Positions 13,177 to 20,820 of a stretch of 25,271 nt of DNA are shown piece by piece. Position 1 is the first letter of the stretch. Each line of letters opens with the position of its first letter. The DNA is taken from positions 1-25,271 of the forward strand of contig JAKAGX010000008.1 in assembly GCA_021825465.1 (NCBI GenBank), in the 5' to 3' direction. A program made the translations under genes and the position numbers. Origin of the DNA: a bacterium (GTDB taxonomy: Bacteria > Patescibacteriota > Minisyncoccia > UBA6257 > GWB1-50-10). Under the pieces are notes generated by a model, which saw only the letters and a program-made list of their open reading frames with translations, was not told where the DNA came from and searched no databases.

Positions 13177-13519
13177 AGAAAAGGGCGAGTGCGGCAAGAG
13201 CGATGCCGAAATCGCGGAAGGTGACGTCGTCCAAGCCGTAGAAAATGAGGATGAAGATCAAATTCCAGAACGCGAGCATCGAGGCGGTCGAAAGGAATCT
13301 GCCGAAGAAAATGGCAAAGCCCAGCACGAGTTCGAAGATGGCATAGATGGTAAGGAACGCGCCCGCCGGGACGATCGCGCTGAGCCAACTCGGCACGAAA
13401 TACAGCCACGCCGTGGGGTAGAGGAGTGCGTTGATGCCCGCGTACACGAACACGAACCCGACGCCCAACCGCAGGATAAAGATCGGCGAAAGCTGTTTAA
13501 AATCGCTTTCAAATTTCAT
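13121..13519 (-). CDS. DoxX-like membrane protein
   Basis: The 132-residue product has four hydrophobic helices. The first reads 'ILRLGVGFVFVYAGINALLYP', and the 'R-L-G-x-G-x-x-F-x-Y-A-G' pattern with a following Pro is the DoxX/SURF4-like signature. The second segment 'FLTIYAIFELVLGFAIFFGRFL' also fits. Family members are inner-membrane proteins linked to redox or thiosulfate:quinone systems in a few cases; the role here is open. The start at 13519 is fixed by a TATAAT six bases upstream on the minus strand. Its start lies only 24 bases from scpA on the other strand, and its 3' end overlaps the methyltransferase by 56 bases. Confidence 0.85.
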   Translation of the reverse strand: MKFESDFKQLSPIFILRLGVGFVFVYAGINALLYPTAWLYFVPSWLSAIVPAGAFLTIYAIFELVLGFAIFFGRFLSTASMLAFWNLIFILIFYGLDDVTFRDFGIALAALALFFISLKAKEQKQGSSQTSS

Positions 13520-13521
13520 AT

Positions 13522-13534
13522 TGGTATTATACCA
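13522..13534. promoter_or_regulatory. symmetrical bidirectional -10 element shared by the doxX-like gene and scpA
   Basis: TGGTATTATACCA is palindromic apart from its central base. On the plus strand it reads TGG-TATTAT, 13 bases before scpA. On the minus strand it reads TGG-TATAAT, six bases before the DoxX-like ATG. Both are extended -10 boxes, so one 13-bp element appears to start two divergent messages. Confidence 0.65.
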
Positions 13535-13543
13535 TAGAATCAG

Positions 13544-14239
13544 ATGTACGAGCTTTCTTTTGAGTACTACCAAGGGCCGATCGAGAAACTTCTCGAGCTC
13601 ATCGAAGAAAAAAAGCTGGAAGTGACCATGGTGAGCTTGTCCGAAGTGACCGCCGGCTTTTTTGATTATTTGGAGCATCTCGAACAATCGGGGGCGGGGA
13701 ACGGCATCATTGCCGATTTCTTGTCCGTCGCCTCGAAGCTCCTTCTTATTAAATCGAAATTCATTCTGCCGTCGCTTGTCATGACCGAAGAAGAGGAAGA
13801 GGATGTGAAGAGCCTCGAAACAAGGATCAAGATCTACCAGGAGTTCAAACAAGCGAAACTTTATATCAAGGAAATGTGGAGCGAGCGGGAGCTCATGGGT
13901 ACGAGGGAATTTTTCAAAGGAGCCGCGCAATCCTTTTACCCGCCGAAATCATGCGCACCATCGGACCTTATGTCCGCTTTGGAACGGGTGATCGGCGAGA
14001 TCGAAAAGATCATGAAGCCGGTCGTGAAAGTGAAGAATCAAGTCATCAGCTTGAAGAAAAAAATCGAGGAAGTATTCAGCCGGCTCACGAAAGATCCGAT
14101 CAATTTCAAAAATCTGCACGGCGGGAACAGAAAAGAGGTCGTCGTTCTTTTTCTTGCCGTCCTCCATCTCATCCGGCAGCAATTGGTGGATGTCGAGCAA
14201 AACGGCCGATTTTCGGATATACTAGTAGCCAAGCTATGA
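13544..14239 (+). CDS. scpA: segregation and condensation protein ScpA
   Basis: The 231-residue product is the kleisin subunit of the Smc-ScpA-ScpB condensin. It shows the family N-terminus 'YQGPIEKLLELIEEKKLEVTMVSLSEVTAGFFDYLE' in conserved order, 'ADFLSVASKLLLIKSKFILP' and the charged 'EEEEEDV' stretch, then a C-terminal winged-helix that binds the Smc head (VVVLFLAVLHLIRQQ...FSDI). The length is usual. The start coincides with homology and with the divergent promoter; no Shine-Dalgarno site is present. scpB lies downstream, separated by a repeat-bearing small ORF, which is unusual because the two genes usually abut. No smc gene is in this window. Confidence 0.95.
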   Translation: MYELSFEYYQGPIEKLLELIEEKKLEVTMVSLSEVTAGFFDYLEHLEQSGAGNGIIADFLSVASKLLLIKSKFILPSLVMTEEEEEDVKSLETRIKIYQEFKQAKLYIKEMWSERELMGTREFFKGAAQSFYPPKSCAPSDLMSALERVIGEIEKIMKPVVKVKNQVISLKKKIEEVFSRLTKDPINFKNLHGGNRKEVVVLFLAVLHLIRQQLVDVEQNGRFSDILVAKL

Positions 14240-14247
14240 GGAGCGAC

Positions 14248-14418
14248 ATGACCAAGCTATTTCTCGGGACCGGTTGTTATTCCGCTCCTGCGGCGGAATG
14301 CAACCTACGCTCTCGGCGGAAAAATCCGCCTGCGGCGGAACCAAGCTTTTCCCGCCTGCGAGAGTTCCCTCGAAACATCATGGTCATGTCTTTCGGTGTG
14401 ATAAAAATATATGAATAA
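14248..14418 (+). CDS. small ORF between scpA and scpB, containing repeat hairpins
   Basis: This 56-codon ORF begins at an ATG preceded by GAGGAG six bases upstream, starting nine bases after the scpA stop. It ends eight bases into scpB, so ribosomes translating it would arrive at the scpB start. The reading frame runs open through two copies of a hairpin repeat, which encode the similar peptides 'SAPAAECN' and 'NPPAAEPS'. I recognise no domain. It may be a real peptide, a translational coupler, or chance. The good ribosome-binding site is the main argument for it. Confidence 0.4.
   Translation: MTKLFLGTGCYSAPAAECNLRSRRKNPPAAEPSFSRLREFPRNIMVMSFGVIKIYE
14272..14339. repeat. two tandem copies of a GC-rich hairpin repeat between scpA and scpB
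   Basis: The first copy (14272-14305) pairs ATTCCGC with GCGGAAT and, after a small bulge, GGTTG with CAACC. The second copy centres on TCCGCCTGCGGCGGA (14325-14339), a hairpin with a TGC loop. Its left arm can alternatively pair with GGCGGA at 14315-14320. A further degenerate CCCGCCTGCG follows at 14351. Elements with this core recur, from memory, in many CPR genomes. CCAAGCT also appears three times around them (14230, 14252, 14342). Confidence 0.65.
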
Positions 14419-15013
14419 GGAAGAAAAAACGGCGGCGGTCCAAGCATTGCTTTTTTATTACGGCGAACCCATTGCGGTCGGAAAGGCAGCAAAACTCTTG
14501 GGAATGAAAGAGGAAGAATGCGCGTCGGTTGTCGAAGCTCTCTCGGCGAAACTGAACGACGACCCTTCCTCGGGATTCGTTCTTTTGAGGAACGGGGATG
14601 AAATCGAGCTTGCAACAAAGCCGTCGCTTGCATGGATTTTCAAGAAGCTGATCGAAGAAGAGTTCAAGGAGGAACTGACGCCGGCAGCTTTGGAAACGAT
14701 CTCGATCGTCGCATATCTCGGCCCCGTGACACGCGCCGTCATCGACTATGTGCGGGGCGTCAATTCGACGTTCATTTTGAGGAACCTTTTGATCCGAGGC
14801 CTCGTTTCCCGGAACCTTGCGGCGGGAAAGAAAAACGTTTTCGAATACCGCGTGAGTTTCGATTTCTTGAAGCACATGGGCGTCGCTCGCGTTGAAGATC
14901 TTCCGGAATACCAAAAATACAAGAATATCCTCCAAAAGTTCGAACACTTCGAGGGAACCGAGGAAAATCACGGGAATCAGGAAGAGATCATCCCCGGATC
15001 ATCGGAATTATGA
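14411..15013 (+). CDS. scpB: segregation and condensation protein ScpB
   Basis: The 200-residue product is the tandem winged-helix (kite) subunit of condensin that embraces ScpA. Family landmarks are 'ALLFYYGEPIAVGKAAKLLG' near the N-terminus, 'LTPAALETISIVAYLGPVTR' in the middle and 'LRNLLIRGLVSR' after it. The charged C-terminal tail is short. It overlaps the carboxypeptidase gene by the tetranucleotide ATGA (15010-15013), which implies translational coupling. No Shine-Dalgarno sequence precedes the ATG; coupling from the small upstream ORF could supply ribosomes. Confidence 0.95.
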   Translation: MNKEEKTAAVQALLFYYGEPIAVGKAAKLLGMKEEECASVVEALSAKLNDDPSSGFVLLRNGDEIELATKPSLAWIFKKLIEEEFKEELTPAALETISIVAYLGPVTRAVIDYVRGVNSTFILRNLLIRGLVSRNLAAGKKNVFEYRVSFDFLKHMGVARVEDLPEYQKYKNILQKFEHFEGTEENHGNQEEIIPGSSEL

Positions 15014-15930
15014 AGAAGAAGTTCGTCGTTCTTGCCCTCATCGTCTTTTGCGGGATTATTTTCGTGAAGTTCGTCCTGCCTGTTTTCAATTTGAGCGGCG
15101 GTACGCCGGCGAGTTCTCAAAATCCCGCGGCGACATCGACCGCGACGACCACGAATTACGATGCCGGCTTGAAGACAATCCCAACGAGGAACTGGAGCAT
15201 TTTGGACCCCACGACGACCGCCGAAGGGGTGCTCCTCGAATCGCTCAATGACAACTTCGCTTTTTACCGCTACAACGCTTATGTGATGTGGCACCTTGCA
15301 TCCCTCACGAAGCTTATCACCGCCGTTGTCGTTGTCGAAAACGTCGGATTGAATGCAAAGATACCCATCACGACGTCGACCATGAGCGTCGAAGGGGAAG
15401 CCGGGAATCTCCAGGCTGGAGAGGTCTATAACTCCGAGGATCTTTTGAAGATCATGCTCATGGCATCGTCGAACCGGGCCGCCGCAGCATTCGAAGAATA
15501 TCTCGGGGATCAAAAGTTCCTCGATCTTGCGCGGGAGAAAATGCGGCAGATCGGCATGACCCAAACAGTGATCTATGATCCTTCCGGGCTCGACGATGCG
15601 AACGAAGGGACGCCGAACGATATTTACCTTCTTTTGAAATACATCATCGAGAACGATCCGAAGATCCTTACCTGGACGCGGCTTACGACGATATCGGTCC
15701 AGCCGCTCAATTCGTCGCGGATCAACTTGGTCTCAAACATCGATCCGATCGCGTCGCGGGCCGATTTTCTCGGCGGGAAAACGGGAACGACGCCTCTCGC
15801 GAAGGAAAATCTTGCAACGGTCCTTGAATTCCAAAACAGATATCTCGTCGCCGTCATCATGGGGAGCAATAATCGGTTTCAGGACCTCGATAGTCTCTTG
15901 CAATGGATCGATCAAGCATACCAATTCTGA
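15010..15930 (+). CDS. membrane-anchored D,D-carboxypeptidase-type serine hydrolase (penicillin-binding)
   Basis: The 306-residue product has an N-terminal membrane anchor (about 5-28), a Thr/Ala-rich linker, and a peptidase S11 domain with all three penicillin-binding motifs: S98-L-T-K101 (nucleophile Ser98), S153-S-N155 and K257-T-G259. Such enzymes trim the terminal D-Ala from peptidoglycan stem peptides in the periplasm or wall. The C-terminal D-Ala-carboxypeptidase beta domain (PBP5_C) is absent, which is common in small members. It lies just before mraY and the rest of the wall cluster, although mraY has its own -10 box. Confidence 0.93.
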   Translation: MKKKFVVLALIVFCGIIFVKFVLPVFNLSGGTPASSQNPAATSTATTTNYDAGLKTIPTRNWSILDPTTTAEGVLLESLNDNFAFYRYNAYVMWHLASLTKLITAVVVVENVGLNAKIPITTSTMSVEGEAGNLQAGEVYNSEDLLKIMLMASSNRAAAAFEEYLGDQKFLDLAREKMRQIGMTQTVIYDPSGLDDANEGTPNDIYLLLKYIIENDPKILTWTRLTTISVQPLNSSRINLVSNIDPIASRADFLGGKTGTTPLAKENLATVLEFQNRYLVAVIMGSNNRFQDLDSLLQWIDQAYQF

Positions 15931-15941
15931 TTCTTCGGTAT

Positions 15942-15947
15942 TATAAT
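15942..15947 (+). promoter_or_regulatory. -10 box of the mraY operon
   Basis: A perfect TATAAT ends 12 bases before the mraY ATG, giving a leader of about six bases. No convincing -35 and no Shine-Dalgarno sequence are present. Confidence 0.5.
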
Positions 15948-15959
15948 GAATGACGTTCC

Positions 15960-17000
15960 ATGACCATTTTCTCGGCTACCAGAGTATTGATGCTCTTTGC
16001 TCTTTCGTTCGTGGTTGCGCTTCTTATTACGCCGCCCGTTTTTTCTTTTTTGCAGAAGTTCCATAAGAGCAACATCCGGGACGAAGAAAGCGCTCCCGTT
16101 TTTTACCGATATCACAAAGACAAATCGTCGACCCCGACGATGGGCGGCATCATCATTTGGGCGACCGTGCTCGGCATTGCGTTCGTTTTTCTCATTCTCG
16201 GCAATTTCCTCGACGGATTTGCCAACTATTTCAATTTTGTAAACCGTTCGGAAACGTTCATTCCGCTCTTTGCGCTTGCTTTTGCCGCGGCAATCGGGCT
16301 TTTCGACGATCTCATGGGCATCAAGGGGATCGGTCCTCACGGCGGAGGGCTCAAAATGCGCCACAAGATACTGCTCTATACGCTTGCGGCCGTTTTAGGA
16401 GCTTGGTGGTTTTACTTCCGGCTCGGCTGGCATACGGTATACGTTCCGTTCGTGGGACCGCTCGATTTCGGCTGGTGGTACATTCCTTTTTTCATTTTTG
16501 TGATCGTCGCGACCGCCTTTTCCGCAAATGAGACCGACGGTTTGGACGGGCTTTTGGGCGGCGTTTCGCTTTTTTCTTTCGTCGCCCTCGATGTCGTCGC
16601 CTTCGTTCTTCATAAGTACGATCTGGCTGCCATGATCGCGACCATCGTGGGGGCGCTCCTCGCTTTCTTATGGTTCAATATCCATCCGGCAAAATTTTTC
16701 ATGGGCGATACCGGATCGATGTCCCTCGGGATCACGCTCGGCGTTATCGCTCTGATGACCGATACCTCGCTTTTCTTGCCGTTCTTCGCTTTCATCTTCG
16801 TCGTCGAATCCGGTTCCGTCATCATTCAAGTCTTGAGCAAAAAACTCAGGAAGAAAAAAGTTTTTCTCTCGACGCCCATCCATCACCATTTTCAAGGATT
16901 GGGGTGGCCGGAGAGTCAGATCACGATGAGGTTTTGGATCGTGAGCGCCGTCATGACGACGCTCGGCCTTGCGATCTTCTTTCTTGCGCGATTTGCCTAA
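15960..17000 (+). CDS. mraY: phospho-N-acetylmuramoyl-pentapeptide transferase
   Basis: The 346-residue integral membrane enzyme makes lipid I from UDP-MurNAc-pentapeptide and undecaprenyl phosphate. About ten membrane segments are visible. Active-site landmarks are 'TPTMGG' near the N-terminus, 'GLFDDLMG' (the paired Asp), 'NETDGLDGL', 'FMGDTGSMSLG' and 'TPIHHHFQGLGWPE', all in the canonical order. Cytoplasmic loop residues for Mg and uridine binding are therefore intact. It opens an operon with the aminoacylase-like gene (four-base gap) and ftsW. Confidence 0.97.
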   Translation: MTIFSATRVLMLFALSFVVALLITPPVFSFLQKFHKSNIRDEESAPVFYRYHKDKSSTPTMGGIIIWATVLGIAFVFLILGNFLDGFANYFNFVNRSETFIPLFALAFAAAIGLFDDLMGIKGIGPHGGGLKMRHKILLYTLAAVLGAWWFYFRLGWHTVYVPFVGPLDFGWWYIPFFIFVIVATAFSANETDGLDGLLGGVSLFSFVALDVVAFVLHKYDLAAMIATIVGALLAFLWFNIHPAKFFMGDTGSMSLGITLGVIALMTDTSLFLPFFAFIFVVESGSVIIQVLSKKLRKKKVFLSTPIHHHFQGLGWPESQITMRFWIVSAVMTTLGLAIFFLARFA

Positions 17001-17004
17001 ATCC

Positions 17005-18459
17005 ATGGATGAATTCGTATTAAAAGGAGGATTGGTTCACCGGGGAGACGGATCGGAGCCCCAAGAGATCGATATTTCGGTGAAAAAGGGGAAGATCCTC
17101 GGTTTTTTGAAGGCGACCAAAAAGAATTCTAAGAACATCATCGACGTGAAGGGTTCCGTCATCACACCCGGCTTTATTGAGGTGAATGCCGGCGCATACG
17201 GACCTCAAGGGGTCTTCGAGGATCCTTTTGGGATGCATTGGATCCGGAAGGGGATTACGAGCGTCATCGTTGGAAGCGACGGCGTGACGCCGGCACCTCT
17301 CTTTGCACGATCAGCCGCCTTTTTGCGGTCGGAATATCCAAGGTCCTCCAATGCCGATTGGCAGTCCATGAGGGAATTTTTGAGCGTTTTGGAACGACGG
17401 GGGACCGGCGTGAACATGGGGACGTTCGCGGGATATGCAACGCTCCGGAGCGCCATGACGGAAGGATACGGCCGCGACCTTACGGTCGGCGAGATAGAAA
17501 GTTTGGGAAGGACAATATCCGAAAGTTTGAAAGAAGGAGCGCTCGGCGTTTCGTTCGATCTTTCGGGATTGTATTTGAACCGCGTTTCGTCGGATGAGGT
17601 CTTCAAAGTGATCAACGCAGCCGGGAAATTCAAAAGCGTTCTCGCGTTCCATTTGCGCGACGAGCGAAAGCCCATGGAATCGCTTGCGGAGATACTCTCT
17701 TTTTCCGAAGCGCATGCGGCGAACGTCGAGATCGGCCACTTTCAGCCGCTTGCGGAATTCAAGGGCGGTTATCTCGAAGCCGCTTCTGAAATAGAAAAAG
17801 GTTCCGCGGACAAAAACGTCCATTTCGACATTTTCCCGCGCCCGGTCGCGAGGATCTCGATGCACGATCTTTTCCCCGTTTGGATAAAGGAAAATACGCT
17901 CCAACGTCTTGCGGAAGCGATGAAGGAGACCCACGTGCGCGAGAGGATGCTCGAGGCCTTCGCCGGCTTCGGATCGGATACGCTCACGATCGCCGCTGTG
18001 CCAAAGTCTCTTCAGTTTCTCGAAGGGAAGACGATCGGCGATTTTGCTTCGAATCGCGGCATAAGCGTCGCCGAAGCGCTCCTCACGCTTGCAACGCTCT
18101 CGGCAATGAGGATGGAATTCTTTTCATCCGCCGTGGATCGAGAAGTGCTGGAAGAGCTCCTTCGGAACAATCATTCGATCGTTACCCTCGACTGCTGGGA
18201 TGCGAAAGAAGGGGCTGATCCGATCATTGAAAAGGTACTTTCGTCGGAAAAGTCGGTCGAAAAGATCACGGGAGCGCCGGCGCGGAAGTTCGGCCTTCAA
18301 GAGAGAGGATTTTTAAAGGAAGGATATTATGCGGACATCGCTGTTTTCAAGGATGGAAAGCCGTTCTACGTTTTTGTGAACGGTGTTGCCGTTCTCGAAG
18401 CGGGCGTTCCGCACCCGGAGTTCGCAGGCCGGGTCTTGAAAAATAAATCGGAAAAATGA
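17005..18459 (+). CDS. D-aminoacylase/amidohydrolase-like protein lacking the HxH metal motif
   Basis: The 484-residue product follows the N-acyl-D-amino-acid deacylase layout: N-terminal beta-sandwich 'FVLKGGLVHRGDG', 'VITPGFIEV', the TIM barrel, and the C-terminal 'GFLKEGYYADIAVF'. The usual D-x-H-x-H after 'PGFI' reads E59-V-N-A-G63, so both His ligands are lost. The G-N-C-G Cys ligand reads G-S-D92-G. H216 (HLRDE) and H245 (EIGHFQ), equivalent to the tight-site His pair, remain, so one altered metal site is possible. Its place between mraY and ftsW, with an ATGA overlap into ftsW, suggests a role with D-amino-acid peptides of peptidoglycan, either catalytic or as a pseudoenzyme. ATG 17005 is chosen because homology begins there and because 16969 lies inside mraY. 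Confidence 0.85.
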   Translation: MDEFVLKGGLVHRGDGSEPQEIDISVKKGKILGFLKATKKNSKNIIDVKGSVITPGFIEVNAGAYGPQGVFEDPFGMHWIRKGITSVIVGSDGVTPAPLFARSAAFLRSEYPRSSNADWQSMREFLSVLERRGTGVNMGTFAGYATLRSAMTEGYGRDLTVGEIESLGRTISESLKEGALGVSFDLSGLYLNRVSSDEVFKVINAAGKFKSVLAFHLRDERKPMESLAEILSFSEAHAANVEIGHFQPLAEFKGGYLEAASEIEKGSADKNVHFDIFPRPVARISMHDLFPVWIKENTLQRLAEAMKETHVRERMLEAFAGFGSDTLTIAAVPKSLQFLEGKTIGDFASNRGISVAEALLTLATLSAMRMEFFSSAVDREVLEELLRNNHSIVTLDCWDAKEGADPIIEKVLSSEKSVEKITGAPARKFGLQERGFLKEGYYADIAVFKDGKPFYVFVNGVAVLEAGVPHPEFAGRVLKNKSEK

Positions 18460-19562
18460 GAAAAAACGTCGTACGATCTTCGGGGCCCGATTACACGTTC
18501 GTGTTCCTCTTGACCGTGCTCGTCGTTTTCGGCCTCGTTATGCTTACCTCCGCTTCGTCCGATCTCGCGAAGGCCCAGTATGGGAACAGTTATTACTATT
18601 TAACGCATCAAATTTTATTCGGCTTGTTGCCCGGCCTTGTGGGATTTTTCCTCGGCATTTTTGTGGACCGGAGGATCTGGCAGAAAGTGAGTTTGTACCT
18701 TTTGGGGATCGGCATCCTCTTTCTGCTTTTAGTTTTCACCCACCTTGGGTATCAGGCATATGGCGCCGATCGGTGGCTCCATATCGGCGGTTTCGGTTTT
18801 CAGCCGTCCGAATTCGTAAAGCTTGCCCTTATCATTTACATGGCTTCATGGCTCGCGAAGAATGCGAGCAAGCATAAGAGCTTCAAGGAAAGCACCCTTC
18901 CGTTTTTCATCATCCTTTCCCTGGTCATTCTTCCGATCGTCCTCCAGCCTGCCACGACGACCGCGGTCCTCATTACGAGCGCTGCGCTCATCATGTATCT
19001 CATTGCAGGGGCGAGCTTGAGATCGCTTGCATTCATTGTCATTATCGGGCTTCTCGGCCTCGCGCTCCTCATTGCCATAACGCCGTACCGGTTCCAGCGC
19101 ATTTTCAGCTTTCTCCATCCGAATTCCGATACGCTCGGGAAAACCTATCAAATAAATCAATCGCTTATCGCGATCGGTTCCGGCGGTCTTTGGGGAGTCG
19201 GGTATGGCCACTCGACGACGAAACTTCACTATTTGCCGGAGCCCATGGGCGACTCGATCTTTGCCGTGATCGCGGAAGAGCTCGGATTCGTCGGTTCCAC
19301 GCTCCTCATTGCCGCGTTCCTTATGTTCGTATGGCGCGGGATCAAGATAGCAAAGCGCGCCCCCGATATGTTCAGCGAGCTCATGGTCGTCGGTTTTGTT
19401 TCCGTGATCGGGCTTCAAGCGTTCGTGCACATCGGGGCGGTGTCGGGCCTTTTGCCTTTCACCGGCATTCCGTTGCCTTTTACGAGCTACGGCGGTACGG
19501 CGCTTGCGGTCTTTCTTACGATGTCGGGGATCATCGTCGGCGTTTCCCGAACTTCGCATTAG
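18456..19562 (+). CDS. ftsW: SEDS-family glycan polymerase FtsW
   Basis: The 368-residue product has about ten membrane helices and is the SEDS peptidoglycan polymerase of the division machinery. Typical segments are 'GLVMLTSASS' after helix 1, 'GADRWLHIGGFGFQPSEFVKLALI', and the closing 'GIPLPFTSYGGTALAVFLTMSGI'. FtsW and RodA cannot be separated with certainty by eye; the position between mraY and murG argues for FtsW. It overlaps the upstream gene by ATGA. A separate -10 box for murG follows. Confidence 0.93.
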   Translation: MRKNVVRSSGPDYTFVFLLTVLVVFGLVMLTSASSDLAKAQYGNSYYYLTHQILFGLLPGLVGFFLGIFVDRRIWQKVSLYLLGIGILFLLLVFTHLGYQAYGADRWLHIGGFGFQPSEFVKLALIIYMASWLAKNASKHKSFKESTLPFFIILSLVILPIVLQPATTTAVLITSAALIMYLIAGASLRSLAFIVIIGLLGLALLIAITPYRFQRIFSFLHPNSDTLGKTYQINQSLIAIGSGGLWGVGYGHSTTKLHYLPEPMGDSIFAVIAEELGFVGSTLLIAAFLMFVWRGIKIAKRAPDMFSELMVVGFVSVIGLQAFVHIGAVSGLLPFTGIPLPFTSYGGTALAVFLTMSGIIVGVSRTSH

Positions 19563-19563
19563 G

Positions 19564-19569
19564 TATAAT
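19564..19569 (+). promoter_or_regulatory. -10 box of murG (near-leaderless)
   Basis: A perfect TATAAT overlaps the end of ftsW by only two bases on its 5' side (the TAG of ftsW ends at 19562). It lies nine bases before ATG 19579 and three before ATG 19573, so 19579 is the likelier start. Confidence 0.6.
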
Positions 19570-19578
19570 AGTATGGTA

Positions 19579-20703
19579 ATGAAACGAATCGTTTTGACGG
19601 GTGGGGGGAGCGGGGGACACTTGTTCCCCTTGCTTGCGATCGCCGACGCTCTCCAAAAAAGCGGCACCGACCTCGAACTCGTTTATCTCGGCCCTCGAGA
19701 TCAGTACCGGCCGGAATTTTTAAAACGCGATATCAGAACGTACTCGATCGTATCGAGCAAACTCCGCCGTTATTTTTCCCTGGCGAACGTTTTTGATTTC
19801 CCCAAGTTCCTTGTGAGTTTTTTTCAAGCACTTCTGCGGCTTTACTTTTTGATGCCCGATGCGGTCTTTTCGAAAGGTGGGCCCGGTGCGCTCCCGGTGG
19901 TCCTTGCAGCGAAGTTTTATATGATTCCGATTGTGATCCATGAGTCCGATACGGTGCCGGGGCTCACGAATAAGATTTCCGGAAAGCTGGCGAAAAAGAT
20001 CGATTTGTCGTTCGAAGAATCGGCGGTTTATTTCAAAGGATCAAAGATCACCATCGCCGGAAATCCCGTGCGGACGGCGCTTATGGAAATGGTCCCTTCG
20101 AAGGAAGTCGCGCGGGAGCGGTTTGGTTTCGATAAGACGCTGCCGCTCATTCTTGTTCTCGGCGGTTCGCAGGGAGCAACCCGTATCAATCAATTCATTT
20201 TCGATAATTTCGAGCCGCTTCTTAAGGAATCACAGATCTGCCATCAGGTCGGTGCGGCGAATTTTGAAGAAGCGAAGCTTCTCGTTTCATCGCTTTCGGG
20301 TGAAATGAGTTCGCTGTATTCCTCGCGCTACAAGCTTTTTGGATTTATGGAAGCCGAGGAAATGAAATACGCCCTCGCGGCGGCCGACATCGTTTTGTCC
20401 CGCTCCGGGTCGGGGTCCATTTTCGAAACGGCGTTTTTCGGAAAGCCGTCGATCCTCGTACCGCTCCCGGAGGCGGCAGGGGATCATCAAAAGATGAACG
20501 CCTATGCGTACGCGAAGACGGGCGCTGCATTTGTGATTGAGAGCGATAATCTAAAGCTGGACGTTGTTTTGATCAAAATAAAAGACATCTTGAGTGCGCC
20601 GGGTGCCTATGAACGAATGTCGGCAGCCGCAAAAGGATTTGCAAAGCCCGACGCCGCAGCTGTGATCGCGAAGGATATTTTGAGCGTCTCGGCAGTGAAT
20701 TGA
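19579..20703 (+). CDS. murG: UDP-N-acetylglucosamine-lipid I N-acetylglucosaminyltransferase
   Basis: The 374-residue GT28-family enzyme converts lipid I to lipid II at the cytoplasmic membrane face. It shows the N-terminal 'GGGSGGHLFPL' loop, 'FSKGGPGALPVVLAA', 'HESDTVPGLTNKI', 'GGSQGATRIN' and the donor-binding 'SRSGSGSIFETAFFGKPSILVPLPEAAGDHQ' read in two blocks. All are in canonical order. The start at 19579 (MKRIVLTGGG) is preferred by promoter spacing; 19573 would add two residues. Its stop codon lies inside the -35 box of the next promoter. Confidence 0.95.
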   Translation: MKRIVLTGGGSGGHLFPLLAIADALQKSGTDLELVYLGPRDQYRPEFLKRDIRTYSIVSSKLRRYFSLANVFDFPKFLVSFFQALLRLYFLMPDAVFSKGGPGALPVVLAAKFYMIPIVIHESDTVPGLTNKISGKLAKKIDLSFEESAVYFKGSKITIAGNPVRTALMEMVPSKEVARERFGFDKTLPLILVLGGSQGATRINQFIFDNFEPLLKESQICHQVGAANFEEAKLLVSSLSGEMSSLYSSRYKLFGFMEAEEMKYALAAADIVLSRSGSGSIFETAFFGKPSILVPLPEAAGDHQKMNAYAYAKTGAAFVIESDNLKLDVVLIKIKDILSAPGAYERMSAAAKGFAKPDAAAVIAKDILSVSAVN

Positions 20704-20728
20704 CGAGGTATCTTTTGTGTGATATAAT
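20700..20728 (+). promoter_or_regulatory. strong promoter of the small acidic protein and its membrane partner
   Basis: TTGACG (20700-20705), a 17-base spacer, and an extended -10 TGA-TATAAT (20720-20728) are present. The -35 overlaps the murG stop codon. The transcript would carry a leader of about 86 bases. Confidence 0.85.
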
Positions 20729-20733
20729 ATTCT

Positions 20734-20755
20734 TCAATAAGAAGCGGCTTATTGA
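20734..20755 (+). promoter_or_regulatory. 5'-end hairpin in the leader of the 20821 gene
   Basis: An 8-bp stem (TCAATAAG 20734-20741 with CTTATTGA 20748-20755) with a six-base loop sits at the predicted 5' end of the message. A second short hairpin, AAAGCG-CCAC-CGCTTT, follows near 20778-20793. Together they could stabilise or regulate the mRNA. They do not hide the GGAGG site at 20809-20813. Confidence 0.4.
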
Positions 20756-20820
20756 TCTATACGGATAGCAATTTAAAAAAGCGCCACCGCTTTGGCACAA
20801 ACAAAAAATGGAGGCATCAA

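Noticed and set aside
18846..19667. 273-codon minus-strand frame opposite ftsW
   Set aside because: It is a shadow of the membrane gene. Its Arg/Asp/Glu-rich translation is typical of the complement of hydrophobic codons.
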